The position numbers and the translations under genes were made by a program. From NCBI RefSeq assembly GCF_051106095.1, contig NC_135785.1:181466045-181530044 (forward strand): a stretch of 64,000 nucleotides of DNA, written 5' to 3'. Below are positions 1 through 10,533 of this stretch, piece after piece. Position 1 is the first letter of the stretch; each line of letters starts with the position of its first letter. The notes beneath the pieces were generated by a model that was not told the DNA's origin, did no database searches, and saw only the letters and a list, made by a program, of their open reading frames with translations. This DNA comes from Pogona vitticeps (taxonomy: Eukaryota > Chordata > Lepidosauria > Squamata > Agamidae).

Positions 1-1784
1 CCAACAAGGCAAACTCTTTAAAAACACATTGTGCAAGGAAGCTAACATTAAATGCATGAAAGATTGTTGTTACTGACTGTTATCTAATTCATGTAGAGCT
101 CAGGTGCTTTGGATTATATATATTTTTAAAAGAGAATAAGTTTGTTTTCTAGGTTTACTTTGGTTATTTACCTGAAAAACTTGCTATAGCTAAATAAGAA
201 AAACATACTCTGTTTTGAAATTCATGCCTGAGGCAGTACGACAACAATATGACTTGTGATGTGATGCCCAGTGGTAAATATTGTAATACAATTCAAGGAT
301 TTAGCAATCCCTTCACAACAATAAAATACTGTTGTAAAACAGAAAGGGGGAGGGGAGAGGGAAAGTATATATTCCTCCTTTTCATATATTTTTACTATCA
401 GGAGCTTTGGTGCTATATTGCTTAAACATTTCTAAAAAGGCAGAAACAATACATTTAAAGCACTGAGGTAGTCATGTTGGCCATAAGAAAAGAAACACGT
501 GAATTCCATATTAGATAAAGCAGGATTTGTTAGGTCAACAAAAAGTGTTGGAAATGTATGCAAACCTTTGAAACTGCCAGATCTCCTAGAACAATATCAA
601 CTGCTATTGTCATGTTCTGTGTAGAGTGCCCTATGAGATGGATTAGAAGAGGAAAGCTTTGCAGACATTCAAATTAGGCTATATCAACCCAGACAGTCTG
701 CCTGACCAGAGGTGAGGTGGTGGTCTAATATAAACTGTGACATTGTTCACATCCCTCTTGTGCTATCTCTCGGTCTCTCTTTTGCACAGTGTGATTTACA
801 CATGGCTCCGTATACCAACTTTGGAAAATACTCTTTTCCCATGCTTAAATGATAATGTTGAATGTATATATAGTATTTTTGCTTCTTTTACTGTGCATTA
901 CTCTTCCGCTGGATCTGTAAACAAATGAGGTTGAAGAACTGGAATGCACTAAAATTAGGCTGTTTCCCTAACTAATCCAAGGCCTTTCCGTTTCCACCCA
1001 GACCACAGCTCCTTGCCTTTAGCTGGTGCATGACTGGCAAAATTTACAGGAACTCTTAAAATATTTAATCATCTCCCTTATTCTAATTGGCCGCACCGTC
1101 TGAATTTTGGCAGAACACTTCTCCACCAAATACTTAGTTTCCTCTAGAGAACTATCCAAATCCCTATTGGGTGCAAATCTAAGTGCTTTTCTGGTTGAAC
1201 AAAGGCAGAGAAGGTGGGACATTGTTAACCTAGAATTTTCATCATCCCCCACCTTCAGCTGTCCTGGCTAAGAGTTCTAGCCCAACAGTTCTTGTGGGAA
1301 AGGACAAGGCTTGCCCACCATTGCATCAAAGGCTGCTTGCCTGTTCTATAGTCATGAGAAGACTCAGCCAAAGATTTGGCCAGTTATTTCAATTTATGTC
1401 CCACTAATGGGTCTGAGTTCTCTCCCATCACCAAGCTCTCTTTCTCCTCTTAAATTCACACTACTTGTCTTATGCCATCTCTTCTGCCCAATGCATGCCC
1501 ATCCCTATCCCATTGTTCTGATTTCTTATGTTTTTCTACCTAGCGTGGCTCTTGTGTTTAAAAGATGGCTCTGTTTTTCTTTCCTCTAAGTGTAAATCAG
1601 CTCTGCTACTAAGAGAGATCATATAGCACAGTGGCAAAGACTTTGCTGGAGTCCAGGATGTTGCCACTTCAAATATCATGGCAACCCAAACACACCAGTT
1701 GGCTTTAGGCAAAATGCTATTTTTTTCAGCTGCAGCTTTTATCATTTTATTTCCTAAGGCATTCCAATACATTTTTGTTCCAAA
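1..1784. other. 5' flank, no recognised gene
   Basis: AT-rich single-copy-looking DNA. A purine-rich tract lies near 341-361. The only open frame of note is a 77-codon minus-strand ORF at 1019-1252, discussed among the findings. I recognise no host exon. Confidence 0.5.
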
Positions 1785-1789
1785 AACCA

Positions 1790-2055
1790 CAAAGTAGTTT
1801 ACAGTACTGCAAAAATAAAATCCACAACGTTCAATAAAACCAAGAAATGCAATAGTAAAATAGCAGTGAAACGATAAACCATTTTATTAAAACTATTCCA
1901 GCCACTAGGGGTAATTGTCTAGGCTGATGATCAGGAAACAAATAAATCTTCAACTGGCAGCATAAACACCATACATCAGGAACCCATCTGATCTCGGGAG
2001 GGAGGTTGTTTCAAAGAGAGGGTGCCACAATGGAGAAGGCCCTTCACAGTAACAC
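1790..2055 (-). mobile_element. L2/CR1-superclade LINE, 3' fragment
   Basis: The segment around 1990-2045 (a gggagggagg stretch followed by a gccacaatggagaaggccct motif) matches the pattern of the C-terminal coding end of a reptile L2/CR1-superclade LINE. The same pattern occurs at 33930-33985. In these elements it encodes an AAPRLWNALP-like end of the reverse transcriptase ORF, read here on the minus strand. The AT-rich 1790-1990 part looks like its 3' UTR. It is old and diverged with no usable frame. The clade name is an inference from remembered family sequence. Confidence 0.5.
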
Positions 2056-2078
2056 CAAATGAATTTCAACAGGTGGGA

Positions 2079-2190
2079 CTGGTGGATAGTTCAGTGGTTT
2101 AGGAGAGTTTGCGAGTTTGATCCCCTAGAAAGGCTGGACTTGATGGTTCATAGAATCCCTTCCAGCACTGCAGTTCTAAGATGATGATAG
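2079..2190 (+). repeat. tRNA-derived SINE fragment
   Basis: The order is a 'ggatagttcagtggttt' head, then 'gagtttgatccc', then 'ggctggacttgatggttca', then 'cccttccagcactgcag', with a 'gatgatgatag' tail. This is the same family as the copies near 29233 and 33480. An A-box/B-box-like tRNA head is visible, but the middle is shortened. Confidence 0.6.
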
Positions 2191-2910
2191 GTCACAGTAC
2201 ACAAAATTGCTTACACCCCCCCCCCCACAAGACTCAAGACCTTGCTAGTGCATATAGATGAAAGTGGCATATGTATTAGATAGCCCAGTTCCAAGCTGTT
2301 TGGGACCTTATAAACGAATATTAGATCCTGCATTCTTCACTATGGTATTTCTTCTTGGATAAGATTGTCAATCAAGCATGCCACCTAATCATGTGGAAAC
2401 ATCTTCAACCCAGCAATGTGAGAGCTGTGGGAAAGTCTCATGTGGCTCCACATGAGGGTGCTGTGCCATACAACACAGTCAAGTCGCACTGGTCCCTAAA
2501 AATGTAGCCATCAAGGTATATTCTAAAATATTAAAAGGTGACACTCTTCTATGATACCATCTTTAAGAACCAGCAGGTTAATTCTAAGTGGATTCCTAAT
2601 GTCAGAGATTGCAAAGACTAAATGTAATAAATAAGCCATTCAACCAAATTTCTCATATGTTTGTAAGCTTTTCTTCAGCACAAGACTCCAAAGGTAGATC
2701 ACAGTTTAACTCATTAATGAATACAATAAAACTGATACCAAGGATTTAGAGCATAAGAAGTGCAGCCATGAAAATAATAAAAATCCACCAGAAGAATAAT
2801 AAAAAAAACTAATGCCAACTGAAACCATACAACCAGGGTTTTTTTCCTCCCTCCTTTCAAGCTCAAGAACTTCAGCAGTTGCTATATTTGCCCAGCAAAA
2901 TCAGAAGACA
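2191..2910. other. no recognised feature
   Basis: AT-rich flank with a C homopolymer near 2216-2226. No gene, and no repeat that I can name. Confidence 0.4.
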
Positions 2911-3120
2911 GTCTCAATAACTCAGTAGTTTAGGTATCTGGCTGTGGAGCCAGAGTTTGGGTGTTCAATTCCTCACTGTGCTTTCTAGAAAAAAACAGCC
3001 TGTGTGGACTTGGGCAAGCTGTACAGGGTGTCCCCTTCTGAGTACGCTTTACCTAGAAAACCCTGAAAAGGATTGCCATGAGTCAGAATTAACTTGATGG
3101 CACACAAGTATTATTATAAA
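2911..3120 (+). repeat. tRNA-derived SINE, near full length
   Basis: The head is 'ctcagtagtttaggtatctg' followed by 'gctgtggagccagag'. The middle has 'tgtggacttgggcaagctgt'. The tail is 'gattgccatgagtcagaatt' followed by 'aacttgatggcaca' and a short TATTAT run. Tail pieces of the same family occur at 22775, 50121 (minus) and 53312. Confidence 0.65.
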
Positions 3121-3689
3121 ATCTGAAGCAGAGAGTACTGTATGTGGAAAGGAGGCAGTTTTGAGATTTTCATTCAAAAATCCAGCCTTTCGGGTATTCA
3201 CAGGAAGTTCATTCTTCACAGCCAAATGTCATAATAACTAGCGAGTGTGCCAAATAAAACATTTTAGTCTTTAAGGTGCCACAAGGATGTTTGTTGCTTT
3301 TCTCACAAGTGACTTAAAGAGCTTACAGGAGGTCCCTGGGATACTAATATATTCTCTTTGTACTAAGAGCTATGGAAGTGGAAGAAGTCTGAGCTGTTAA
3401 GTATGAAATCTTTGCATCTGCTAGAAACTCACTAAGCTATGTACGCATACTGCAGCCTCTGCTCCACATATTAAAAGCCTTCCAGGACAGGTGGAAGAAT
3501 TACTGTATTTTTGTACGTGAAAACACTTTGATTACTGAAAATATTATTATAAATGTCTTTGAATTATAAACATATTATTATAAATGTCTTCTCTTGATAA
3601 AGGATAACACCAGTTCTATTCTTGCCAGTTGAACTATCGCTATTATTTATAGCTGGAGTTTCGCCATCATTATGATTGCTACATTGTCT
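3121..3689. other. unassigned flank with small repeats
   Basis: A minus-strand copy of a dispersed motif (reverse of ggcacc-ttaaagactaa) lies at 3250-3300. Related plus-strand copies are near 5800, 30735 and 42470. An imperfect tandem duplication, 'atattattataaatgtctt', lies at about 3540-3590. No gene recognised. Confidence 0.4.
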
Positions 3690-4262
3690 GCACGTCTTTA
3701 CTACATTTGATGTTATTATGTTATCAAATCGCCTCCAACCTATAGAGATTATCTATGAATGCGTGACCTTCCAAGTATTCTGTCATCAACAGCCCTGCTC
3801 AGCTCTTGCAAATTCAAGCCTCTTGTTTCCTTTATGGAGTCAATCTTACTCATATTTGATAATTTCCTTTTCCTGCTGTCTTCCTAGTGTTATTGTCTCT
3901 TCTAGTGAGTGTAGTCTCCTCATGACGTGCCCAAAGGATGACAGTCTCAGTTTCAACATTTTTGGCTCTAGAGAGAGTTCAGGCTTGACTGGATTTAGGG
4001 TTTACCTTATGGTGTTTCTGGAAATCCAAGGCATCCTCAAAGCTCTCCTCTGGTACCACATTTCAAATGAATTACTTCCTGTCAGCTTTTATTCACCACT
4101 GAGCTTTCATATCCATACATGGTAACTGGAAATACAGTCACGTTGATGATCCTGTTTTTGGTCTGTAGTAACATATCCTTACACTTAATGATCCTCTCAA
4201 GTTCTCTCATTAAAACTTGGGAAGGCAGTAATCTTCTAGTTTCTTGGCTGCAGTCTTGATTT
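3690..4262 (-). mobile_element. RTE-BovB LINE relic (old copy)
   Basis: Read on the minus strand, the translation follows the C-terminal part of the RTE-BovB ORF in order: a KRRL-LPSQVL-like stretch, a KDMLLQTKNRIINVTVF stretch (compare DITLPTKVRIVKAMVF), MYG, FEMWYQRRALRMPWISR (compare FELWCWRRLLRVPWTAR), GHVMRRLHSLEETI, and LNLQELSRAVDD near the end. Several frame changes and stops interrupt it. It is clearly more diverged than the copy at 38608-40560, so it is an older insertion or a sister RTE family. It lies about 3.7 kb upstream of the SHROOM2 coding start. Confidence 0.75.
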
Positions 4263-4437
4263 GGTTTTATTACAGAACTAAGATATACAGTGAAAAAATT
4301 AACAGTTTCATTCCTTCACTGTCAGCATTGTGTAGTTCTTCTGTAGACTTTACTTTTGTCTTAACTTTCCACTGAAGTCCTGCTTTTAATACATGCTTTA
4401 TTACGCATATGTGTGTAAAGTTTATTTTATCATTGTA

Positions 4438-4822
4438 CAGTGGACCCTGACATAAAACTGTCTTACAACACCCTGCTTTTGCAACCATTCCAATATTAGC
4501 TAATGCCACCTCTCCCGAGGCCCAAATTCACTTTTAAAGACCGTAGTGATGGGTACTGTAAACTGGTACTTGTATCTTACACAAGCACAGTTAACAAGAG
4601 AGCAGAGGTGGGAGAGAGAAGAGAGAAGACAGCAGATGTCAGAAAGGAAGAGCCCAATGAGCAAGCAAAAGAAAGTGAGTGTGAGGAAGACAGCAGATGA
4701 AATATTCTTTAGGAACCAAAACCTTTATTTTAACATTGAGTCTCTTGGGAAAATGGGGTTCAACTCAAAACAGCTCATTATTCAACTGTCATCAGAGAAC
4801 TACCATAATCAGAGGTCTGCTG
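4438..4822. mobile_element. Tigger-like MITE, diverged
   Basis: The ends are CAGTGGACCCTGA on the left and the complement of CAGCAGACCTCTGATT on the right. A TA dinucleotide sits immediately outside each end (4436-4437 and 4823-4824), as expected for Tc1/mariner-superfamily elements. The interior is rich in purines (gagagagaagagag) and has no transposase frame that I recognise. The termini are partly decayed, so the assignment is moderate. Confidence 0.5.
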
Positions 4823-4824
4823 TA

Positions 4825-5785
4825 TAACTATTGACTGCTAAACTATGGCCAGCCATGGGGTGTGAGTTTAGAATCTTGATTGTATTAGCCCTTGAGGGGG
4901 AAAAATGTTTCCTTTGATGGTATTATATTTCCTTCACTTTAAAAGTGAGGCAAGCTAGTCATTCTCCAGCAGGGATAGGGGGGACATTCCCTCACATTTT
5001 TGCTGTTCACTGCCTTGGACTTTAGCTCTGAAATCGTGTCTTGAGGTCACCACTGCTCTGATTCATGGCTTGTATATTTATTGTTGGCATGCTCAATAGA
5101 TACTAATAGTCATAAAGATTATCACATTTGTGTATTATATTTGCAGTAGTCCTGTCATTTTAATTATATGTGAGTTTAATTCTCAGTTGTTTGTGGTACA
5201 ATGAATAAAGAAAATGGAGAAAAGGAAGGAATTCTGGTCCAGAGTATTCATTGGGATGAGTGGCAAAGGGCATTTGTAAAGCCAAAGTCCCATAAGGAAT
5301 AAGCTATTAAATACGTGTTTATGAGCCTGTGGTCACTGACTTCTTCCTACTTCACCATGTTGCCCTCTATCTTCAACAATCAATCCTGATTTTACTCAGG
5401 GGATAGATGGTCTAACATTCTAGGCAAATCCCAGGGGAGAATTCAGTGTAAATACAGTATGCTTGCCTCCATGCATCGGATATAAGCCACCATAATTTTC
5501 TCTCCTGTATTAGCGCAGTACAATAGCAACTGCATACTTTGAGTATCAGTGAGAAACTGAACATCTTGGACAGGGTTCTTAATTCTTCATAAATATGAGC
5601 TGATAAGTTGCAATATATTAGTTTGCAAGGTGTGTTTCACATAAAAGGGCTTTTATAGCAACATAAAACAGGATATATGTGCTGGTCTGTAAAATCTGAG
5701 CATCACTTTGACCACTCCCAGAATGCAAAAATATGCTAAATAAATACTTTTGAGTTGAATAAATGTTCATATTAGTTTACTGCAG
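4825..5785. other. no recognised feature
   Basis: Upstream flank of about 1 kb with no recognised gene or named repeat. Confidence 0.4.
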
Positions 5786-5890
5786 CAAACAGAAAGTCAA
5801 GTGGCAGCTTAAAGACTAACATTTTTTATTTAGGGTAAGCTTTTGCATTGCAACGGACTTCATCAGATGCATCCTGGAGAAATAAATGGT
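5786..5890 (+). repeat. dispersed repeat (GTGGCACCTTAAAGACTAAC-type)
   Basis: Contains 'gtggcagcttaaagactaac', then a T-rich run, 'taagcttttgcattgcaacg' and 'gacttcatcagatgcatcc'. The same order is seen at 42456-42550 and, more diverged, at 30712-30840. A minus-strand fragment lies at 3250. It is a common reptile interspersed repeat; I cannot place it in a class with certainty. Confidence 0.55.
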
Positions 5891-6106
5891 GTGTGTTGTG
5901 TTTGTTTTCTTAAAATGAGGCATGGCATGCAATGTGTCTTGGATCCCGATCTGCACACAGACTTTGCACGCTCCTCTATGCATAAGCTGTCTCTTGACTT
6001 CCTAAATCCATGGCTTTGATGACCAGCCATCCTTCGCTTTTCTTTAGCCTGCTTGCACAGACTAACAAGGCTACCTCTTCCAAAACTATCCCTAGCCTGA
6101 AAACGA

Positions 6107-6196
6107 TCCTTGTTAGCCGCCTTGAGTGGTCGCAGTGACCAGATAGGCGGGGTATAAATACATAAATAAGTAAATAAGTAAGTAAATAAATAAATC
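6107..6196 (+). repeat. LINE/SINE 3' tail with (AAAT)n
   Basis: The sequence 'gccgccttgagtggtcgcag' is followed by 'agataggcggggtataaat' and an AAATA/AAGTA-rich tail. The same tail occurs at 55552-55630 and, shortened, near 34117. It ends just before the CpG island. Confidence 0.6.
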
Positions 6197-7781
6197 TGAC
6201 TGCAAATTGACTCCAACCTATAGCGACCGTAGTGAGAATTTCCGCGGCGTGTGAGATGGGGTGGCTTTCGTACCGCCACCCAACTCCGGAGTCCCTGCAC
6301 ATATACAGTACAGTATTAACAGCCACAGCCGCCAATGACGCGTCCATGGCAGGGCCTCGCACGCCCCTCCCCTCAGCCGCCGCTAGAGGGCCTCGGAAGC
6401 ACGGCCCACCAAGCCTTTGGCAGGCGCTCCACAGGTAGCTCGGAAGCGGGCGAGGAGCCGCACCGGCGCTGCCCACACGCTCGGCTTTGCGCCGAGGCCG
6501 AGCCTCCTTCCAGCCGAAAGGCTTCAGTGGACTCGACCCCGGCTCCCTCCCCTCAGCTTCTGAATCGCCTTCGTACTCCATGCTGGGGCTGCGGCCTCCC
6601 TAAGTGGCCAAGGAGGCCGCTGGTGGTCATCCGCAGCACCCGCCCGAGCAACGGTTGGCCGGGCGACCGGGTCGGCGGGCTTCCTTTTCCTCACGAGAGA
6701 GAAGAGGAGGAGGAGGAGGAGGCGGCGACACGGTCCCAAGCCCCTCTCCCTGCCGTTGAAATCAGCGTCTCCCCCCCCCTTTTTTTTAAATAAAACAGCG
6801 GCGGCACTCGGGGCTCCTGGGTTTTCGGTTCTTGCGCCCGTGCGAGCTCCGAGGGGCAGAAAAAGGCGCCACTTTATCGGAGCCGAAACTTTTAAAGCCT
6901 TTTCTCCTGCGCTGCACGTCAGGAACCATGGTTTGGTTGTGTGTGTGTGGAAACTCTCTACAGAGCGGCAGGACTTCCTTCCCGGGATGGCCGGGCACCG
7001 GATGGCACCGACAGGCGTAGCCCCCGGCCCTGCGTCCGTTGCTTTCCAACATGGCTGGGGTTTCCTCCACGTGGGAACGCGCCGGCTGGCTGACACGGGG
7101 GTGGGTGGTGGTGGTGGTCAGGGCGAGGGTCGTGAAGGCGAGGGGGGAGGGCAGCCCCTCTTTCGCCGCCCTCTCGAGTCTCAAGGAGGGGCCGTCGGGG
7201 AGCGGGGTGGTGGCGGCGGCTGCCTTCCCCACTTAGCCTCTTCCCCCTTCGCCGCTCCCGCTCCCCTTTTTCTTTGTTAGGCGGCGCGCCGTTTCTGCCC
7301 TTCGCCGGCGCCCGCCTCTGGCCGCCCAGCCCCCTTTCTGCCCGGGTGGGGAGTGGCGCTCCCCTCCCACACCCGACGACACGACACGGAACTCTGAACC
7401 ACCTTTCCGGGGTGGCGGCGGGAAGGAGGGAGGTAGGGACGGGGAGAAGAGAGAGAGAGAGAGTTGCCAATGTCCGGCATAACTTTTCCCTCTTATCTCT
7501 TGCCTCCGCTCCCTTCTCTTCCGGGGCTGAGTTGCGGGACTGAGGAATATCATACTAAGCCAGCAAACGAACACGCGCACAAACAAGCGCACGAATTGCA
7601 ACCCAGTTTTACACCTCGTTCTTTCGGCCGGCCAGTTCTCTCCTGAGAGGTTTCCCAGCCGCCGCGCTGCCTTATATGTGTGTGTGTTTTTCCCCCCCGT
7701 CCCTTGATTTTTTGGGCTGCTGTTTGAAAGCCCCAAGCGGCATCTAGAGGAGGAGGAGGAGAAGGGGAGGGCGGAGCCAGG

Positions 7782-7907
7782 ATGAGTAAGGGGTCTTTCG
7801 CCACCCCCGTCCCCTCCCCTCCCCTCGGGGACCAGGGCTGGAGGCTGCGGCGGGGTATGTGGTTCCTAGGTCAGCGGGACGCGGCCGCCGCCTCCGACGA
7901 CGACTAG
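7782..7907 (+). other. upstream ORF in the SHROOM2 leader
   Basis: An ATG at 7782 (context ggATGa) opens a 41-codon frame ending at TAG 7905-7907, 38 bases before the SHROOM2 ATG. A second ATG at 7857 lies in the same frame. The frame differs from that of SHROOM2. If the mRNA starts upstream of 7782, scanning ribosomes would meet these AUGs first, which could reduce translation. Whether this stretch lies in the mature 5' UTR is unknown. Confidence 0.4.
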
Positions 7908-7945
7908 GCAGGAGCGAGCGAGGGCAGCAGTTTCGGCGCCCAGCG

Positions 7946-8179
7946 ATGGAGAACGTCGAGCTCCGAGGCGGCCAGGAGAGATTTCCGGCCAAAGATTCGA
8001 GGCTGGATCCGGCCTTTTTGGACCAGGGGCACCCCCGGCCCCCGCAGCTGCTGGCGGGAGGGGAGCCGAGAGGAGCGGACCCGTACAAACGGGTGGAAGT
8101 GCAGTTGACTGGCGGCGCTCCCTGGGGTTTCACGTTGAAAGGAGGAAGGGAACACGGGGAGCCTCTCATCATCACGAAG
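7946..8179 (+). CDS. SHROOM2: SHROOM2 (APXL), first coding exon, N-terminal PDZ start
   Basis: This exon encodes the first 78 residues of an actin-binding Shroom scaffold. Shroom proteins recruit Rho kinase to apical junctions and drive apical constriction; SHROOM2 is also linked to melanosome placement in pigment epithelium. Residues 50-78 ([18 protein letters not shown], then [11 protein letters not shown]) form the start of the PDZ domain, including the carboxylate-binding-loop region [12 protein letters not shown]. As I recall them, human SHROOM2 has [18 protein letters not shown] then REHGEPLVITK, while SHROOM3 and SHROOM4 have GLEH here, so SHROOM2 is the best assignment. The ATG at 7946 has G at -3 and at +4, and no in-frame ATG lies upstream in the open frame. 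The exon ends AAG|GTAGGA at a codon boundary. The 49 residues before the PDZ core exceed the roughly 28 in human, and they are Pro/Arg-rich and poorly conserved. Later exons (rest of PDZ, ASD1, ASD2) are outside the window. Confidence 0.92.
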
Positions 8180-8185
8180 GTAGGA
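8177..8185 (+). other. splice donor, SHROOM2 exon 1
   Basis: AAG|GTAGGA fits the vertebrate donor consensus. It falls exactly after the ITK codons, and the translation beyond it ([10 protein letters not shown]) no longer resembles any Shroom PDZ. The intron is phase 0 and runs past the window end. Confidence 0.88.
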
Positions 8186-8280
8186 CACGGGGTTGCTCCT
8201 GCACGCGTGCCTGGAAGGAGGGGAGGATCGTGTTATCAGAGTGGGGAGGGGTACCCTGGTGGTTAGGGACAGGTGGGATT

Positions 8281-9321
8281 TTTTTAATATATTTAACCTT
8301 CTTTTATGTTGCTCCGGCAGCTCCACGCTGCGATACCAAGGGTTTCGGGAAAGGCAACCCCCCCCCCCCCCCCAAATTGGAGTCCTGTGGCAGTATTGGG
8401 CAGCAAAGGTTCCCAGGACACATCGAGGGCTTCTTTGGAAACACTTTCTCAGCTTGCTACAGGAACTGCTTGTGAAGTTCTTGGCTGGGGAGGGGGCGGG
8501 GATTCTTTTCTTTCTTTTTTTAACTTTGTGCTTGTTATGTTGGAGTTTGTACTTCAGGGCTACTCCACCGCCTGCCAGGGTTGTGTTCAGTAGGCTGCTT
8601 CATTCTCCCCCCACCCCCAAAGATGATGGTGCAATCAAAAAGAAACAGTTTAATTTTATATTTTGGCTGTTATTTGCGGAATCGACTATTATTGGGTCAT
8701 ATTTTCACTTTTACCTACCATTTAAAACAGTAAGAGTCTTATTCATTTCTTACACTTCTATGTGGCCTTTCCTCCAGAGAGCAGAGTAATGCTTGCCCCC
8801 TCCTTGTTTTATCTTCACCCCAACAGCTGTGATGTAGGTTATATAGCGGGATCCTTGGAGACAAAGCCAGCCCTACCATTAGATAGAGTTAGCCCTCTCA
8901 GGAAGCAGATTTGGGTTTTCATGAAAAGGTAGCAAATTCTTAGTTATTACTGTATTTGTCAGTTATTATTTTTCACCGCTGGGGTGGGGAGAGGGATTTG
9001 GGATCTTCTACTTCATTTGTCAAAATAACTTGGGAGACTTTGCCTACTCTTTGCCTCGATTTGGTTGAGTGGAGATACCATTTGTGATTCTGTCTCAGCT
9101 GGCAAAATGTCTGCTCTTGGGTAGTGACTGGCCCAATATCACCCTTCAAACGGTGCGGCTGAGTTCACTTCTGAACCTGGCTTTTGCCAATCCTTGTTTC
9201 ATATTCCTGATGTTACACTGCCCTGCTTGTCTCTCTGATGTACAACTGGGATAACCTACTGCAGTCCCTTAAGTTTCAGACTAACTTCAATGATTGTTCT
9301 ATGCATGGATAGAAGCTTTAG
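8281..9321. other. proximal intron, no gene
   Basis: Holds a C homopolymer near 8360-8374. A short 'gactggcccaatatcaccc' stretch near 9127 recalls the middle of tRNA-type SINEs or MIRs but is too short to call. No exon recognised. Confidence 0.4.
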
Positions 9322-9415
9322 GTCATAATCTTACGAATACGAATGTTAAAGTAAGCTCCATTCAGTACTGTAGCAAGGTTTACTTCTGAGTAAACATGTA
9401 CAGGCATGCACTGTT
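9322..9415. mobile_element. palindromic MITE fragment (squamate TTACTCAGAAGTAA type)
   Basis: A pair of opposed arms, 'gtaagctccattcag' and 'tttacttctgagtaaac', matches the common reptile palindromic repeat (gtaagccccattgagttcaatggggcttac core). More decayed pieces occur at 24170, 27042, 31495 and 52545. Confidence 0.5.
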
Positions 9416-10261
9416 AGGAGTTCGTGTGAATGAAAGTAACCTGAAACAATATTCCAGGTTAGTTTATCTGCAACCACACAGTTAACCAAATTGGTCTATG
9501 CATAGTATAAGCAGCCATTACAGTGTCTGGTGGTTGGGGAGACCACATATTTTGCTGCTTGTTGACCACTATTTTGATCATATGTATAGAAGGATAGTTT
9601 AAATGTGTTGCAGGAAATTACTAAACAGACTTTGTTCAGAGTTCCTGTATGGCCAGACAATAATGTTCTATTAAGAATGGCCATTTATTCCTTGGAGAAG
9701 AGGTATGGGATCTTCCTCTTTCACCCCACAAAACAACCTCTCTCTTCACTAGCATTTCTTCTGTCTTTGTTGTGCACCTGTGCAGAGTAAGACTGTAGGC
9801 AGTACTCTAGACTGCACATTCAATATCCTGAACCTTCCTGGTATTGTGAGCCTCTTTCTTAATTGAGTAAAGAATGCGGGAAAAGTTGGAGCTTTGTATA
9901 AATTTTTGCTTGTATTTTTGGTTGCTTATTTTGTTGCAGGAATTAAACATTCGGATTATATTGTTGTTTGGTCACACAAGAAAAATCCACCTCCCTTTCC
10001 CAGCTCCCAGGAGGTATGCGCAAGGGCATGAACGATAGCAGGCTATAAGAGTGAGTCACTACCACTTGCAGCCTAATAAAATACCACACTACTATAAGGA
10101 AGATTTCTTCGGCTTAACTCCTTCTCTTCCCACTATCTTTCAGAGGGGTGTGTGTCTGTGTGCGTACGTGTCAGTCTTATGGCAGTATTGGGCAGAAAAT
10201 GTGTCTGAATCTGCTGGGAGATACTTGTGTGATTTGAAGTAGGTCCTGCAAGAGTGTTTTG
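9416..10261. other. intron, no recognised feature
   Basis: No gene or named repeat. A short 'tatggcagtattgggcag' stretch near 10178 repeats one near 8386. Confidence 0.4.
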
Positions 10262-10533
10262 GCAGGGCTGGGCTAAGATCTTTTGCTGCCTGAGACGAAA
10301 GGTGCTCCCTTGCATTTCGTGTACAGAAGTAATGGACTTGCAGTTGGACTTCTGGTCTGGGGTGGGAAAAACCTCTTCCACCACCTACCTGAAAGCAGTG
10401 GACCAGTGTAGGAAGGGCAAAGCAAGCTGTCTGAGGCACACTGTGCCTTCCAAGTCAGGGAAGATCATGCAGCTCTCCTCAGCACATGCTGCTCTAGGCG
10501 GTTGCTTTACTGCCTGGTTGCAAACTGAGCCCT
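10262..10533. mobile_element. hAT-like MITE relic ('gctgcctgag' type)
   Basis: The left end reads 'gggctgggctaagatctttt', then 'gctgcctgagacgaaa'. The right end carries the opposed counterpart 'ctaggcggttgctttactgc' and ends '...gagcccta'. This is the layout of a familiar reptile non-autonomous element whose interior is GC-rich. The termini are decayed and no target duplication is visible. Confidence 0.4.

Larger units (their letters stand above)
6230..8280. promoter_or_regulatory. CpG island with SHROOM2 promoter
   Basis: From about 6230 the sequence changes abruptly from AT-rich, CpG-poor DNA to GC-rich DNA full of CG dinucleotides, and back again just after 8280. Such islands mark promoters of broadly expressed vertebrate genes, and this one ends with the SHROOM2 first coding exon. 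It holds (GGA)n near 6703-6722, GGT repeats near 7103-7120 and a (GA)n run near 7449-7462. The transcription start cannot be placed by eye and no TATA box stands out. The island is about 2 kb, so alternative leader exons or a divergent transcript are possible. Open frames inside it are what GC-rich DNA yields by chance and are not called. Confidence 0.85.

Noticed and set aside
1-6230. Possible GPR143 first exon upstream of SHROOM2, as in mammals
   Set aside because: GPR143 lies upstream of SHROOM2 in mammals, but no frame on the minus strand resembles its N-terminus or membrane segments. It may lie further upstream.
5976-7736. Long frames in the CpG island (for example 201, 190, 174 and 170 codons)
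   Set aside because: GC-rich DNA has few stop codons; these frames overlap one another on both strands, lack domains, and one runs into a repeat tail at 6107-6196.
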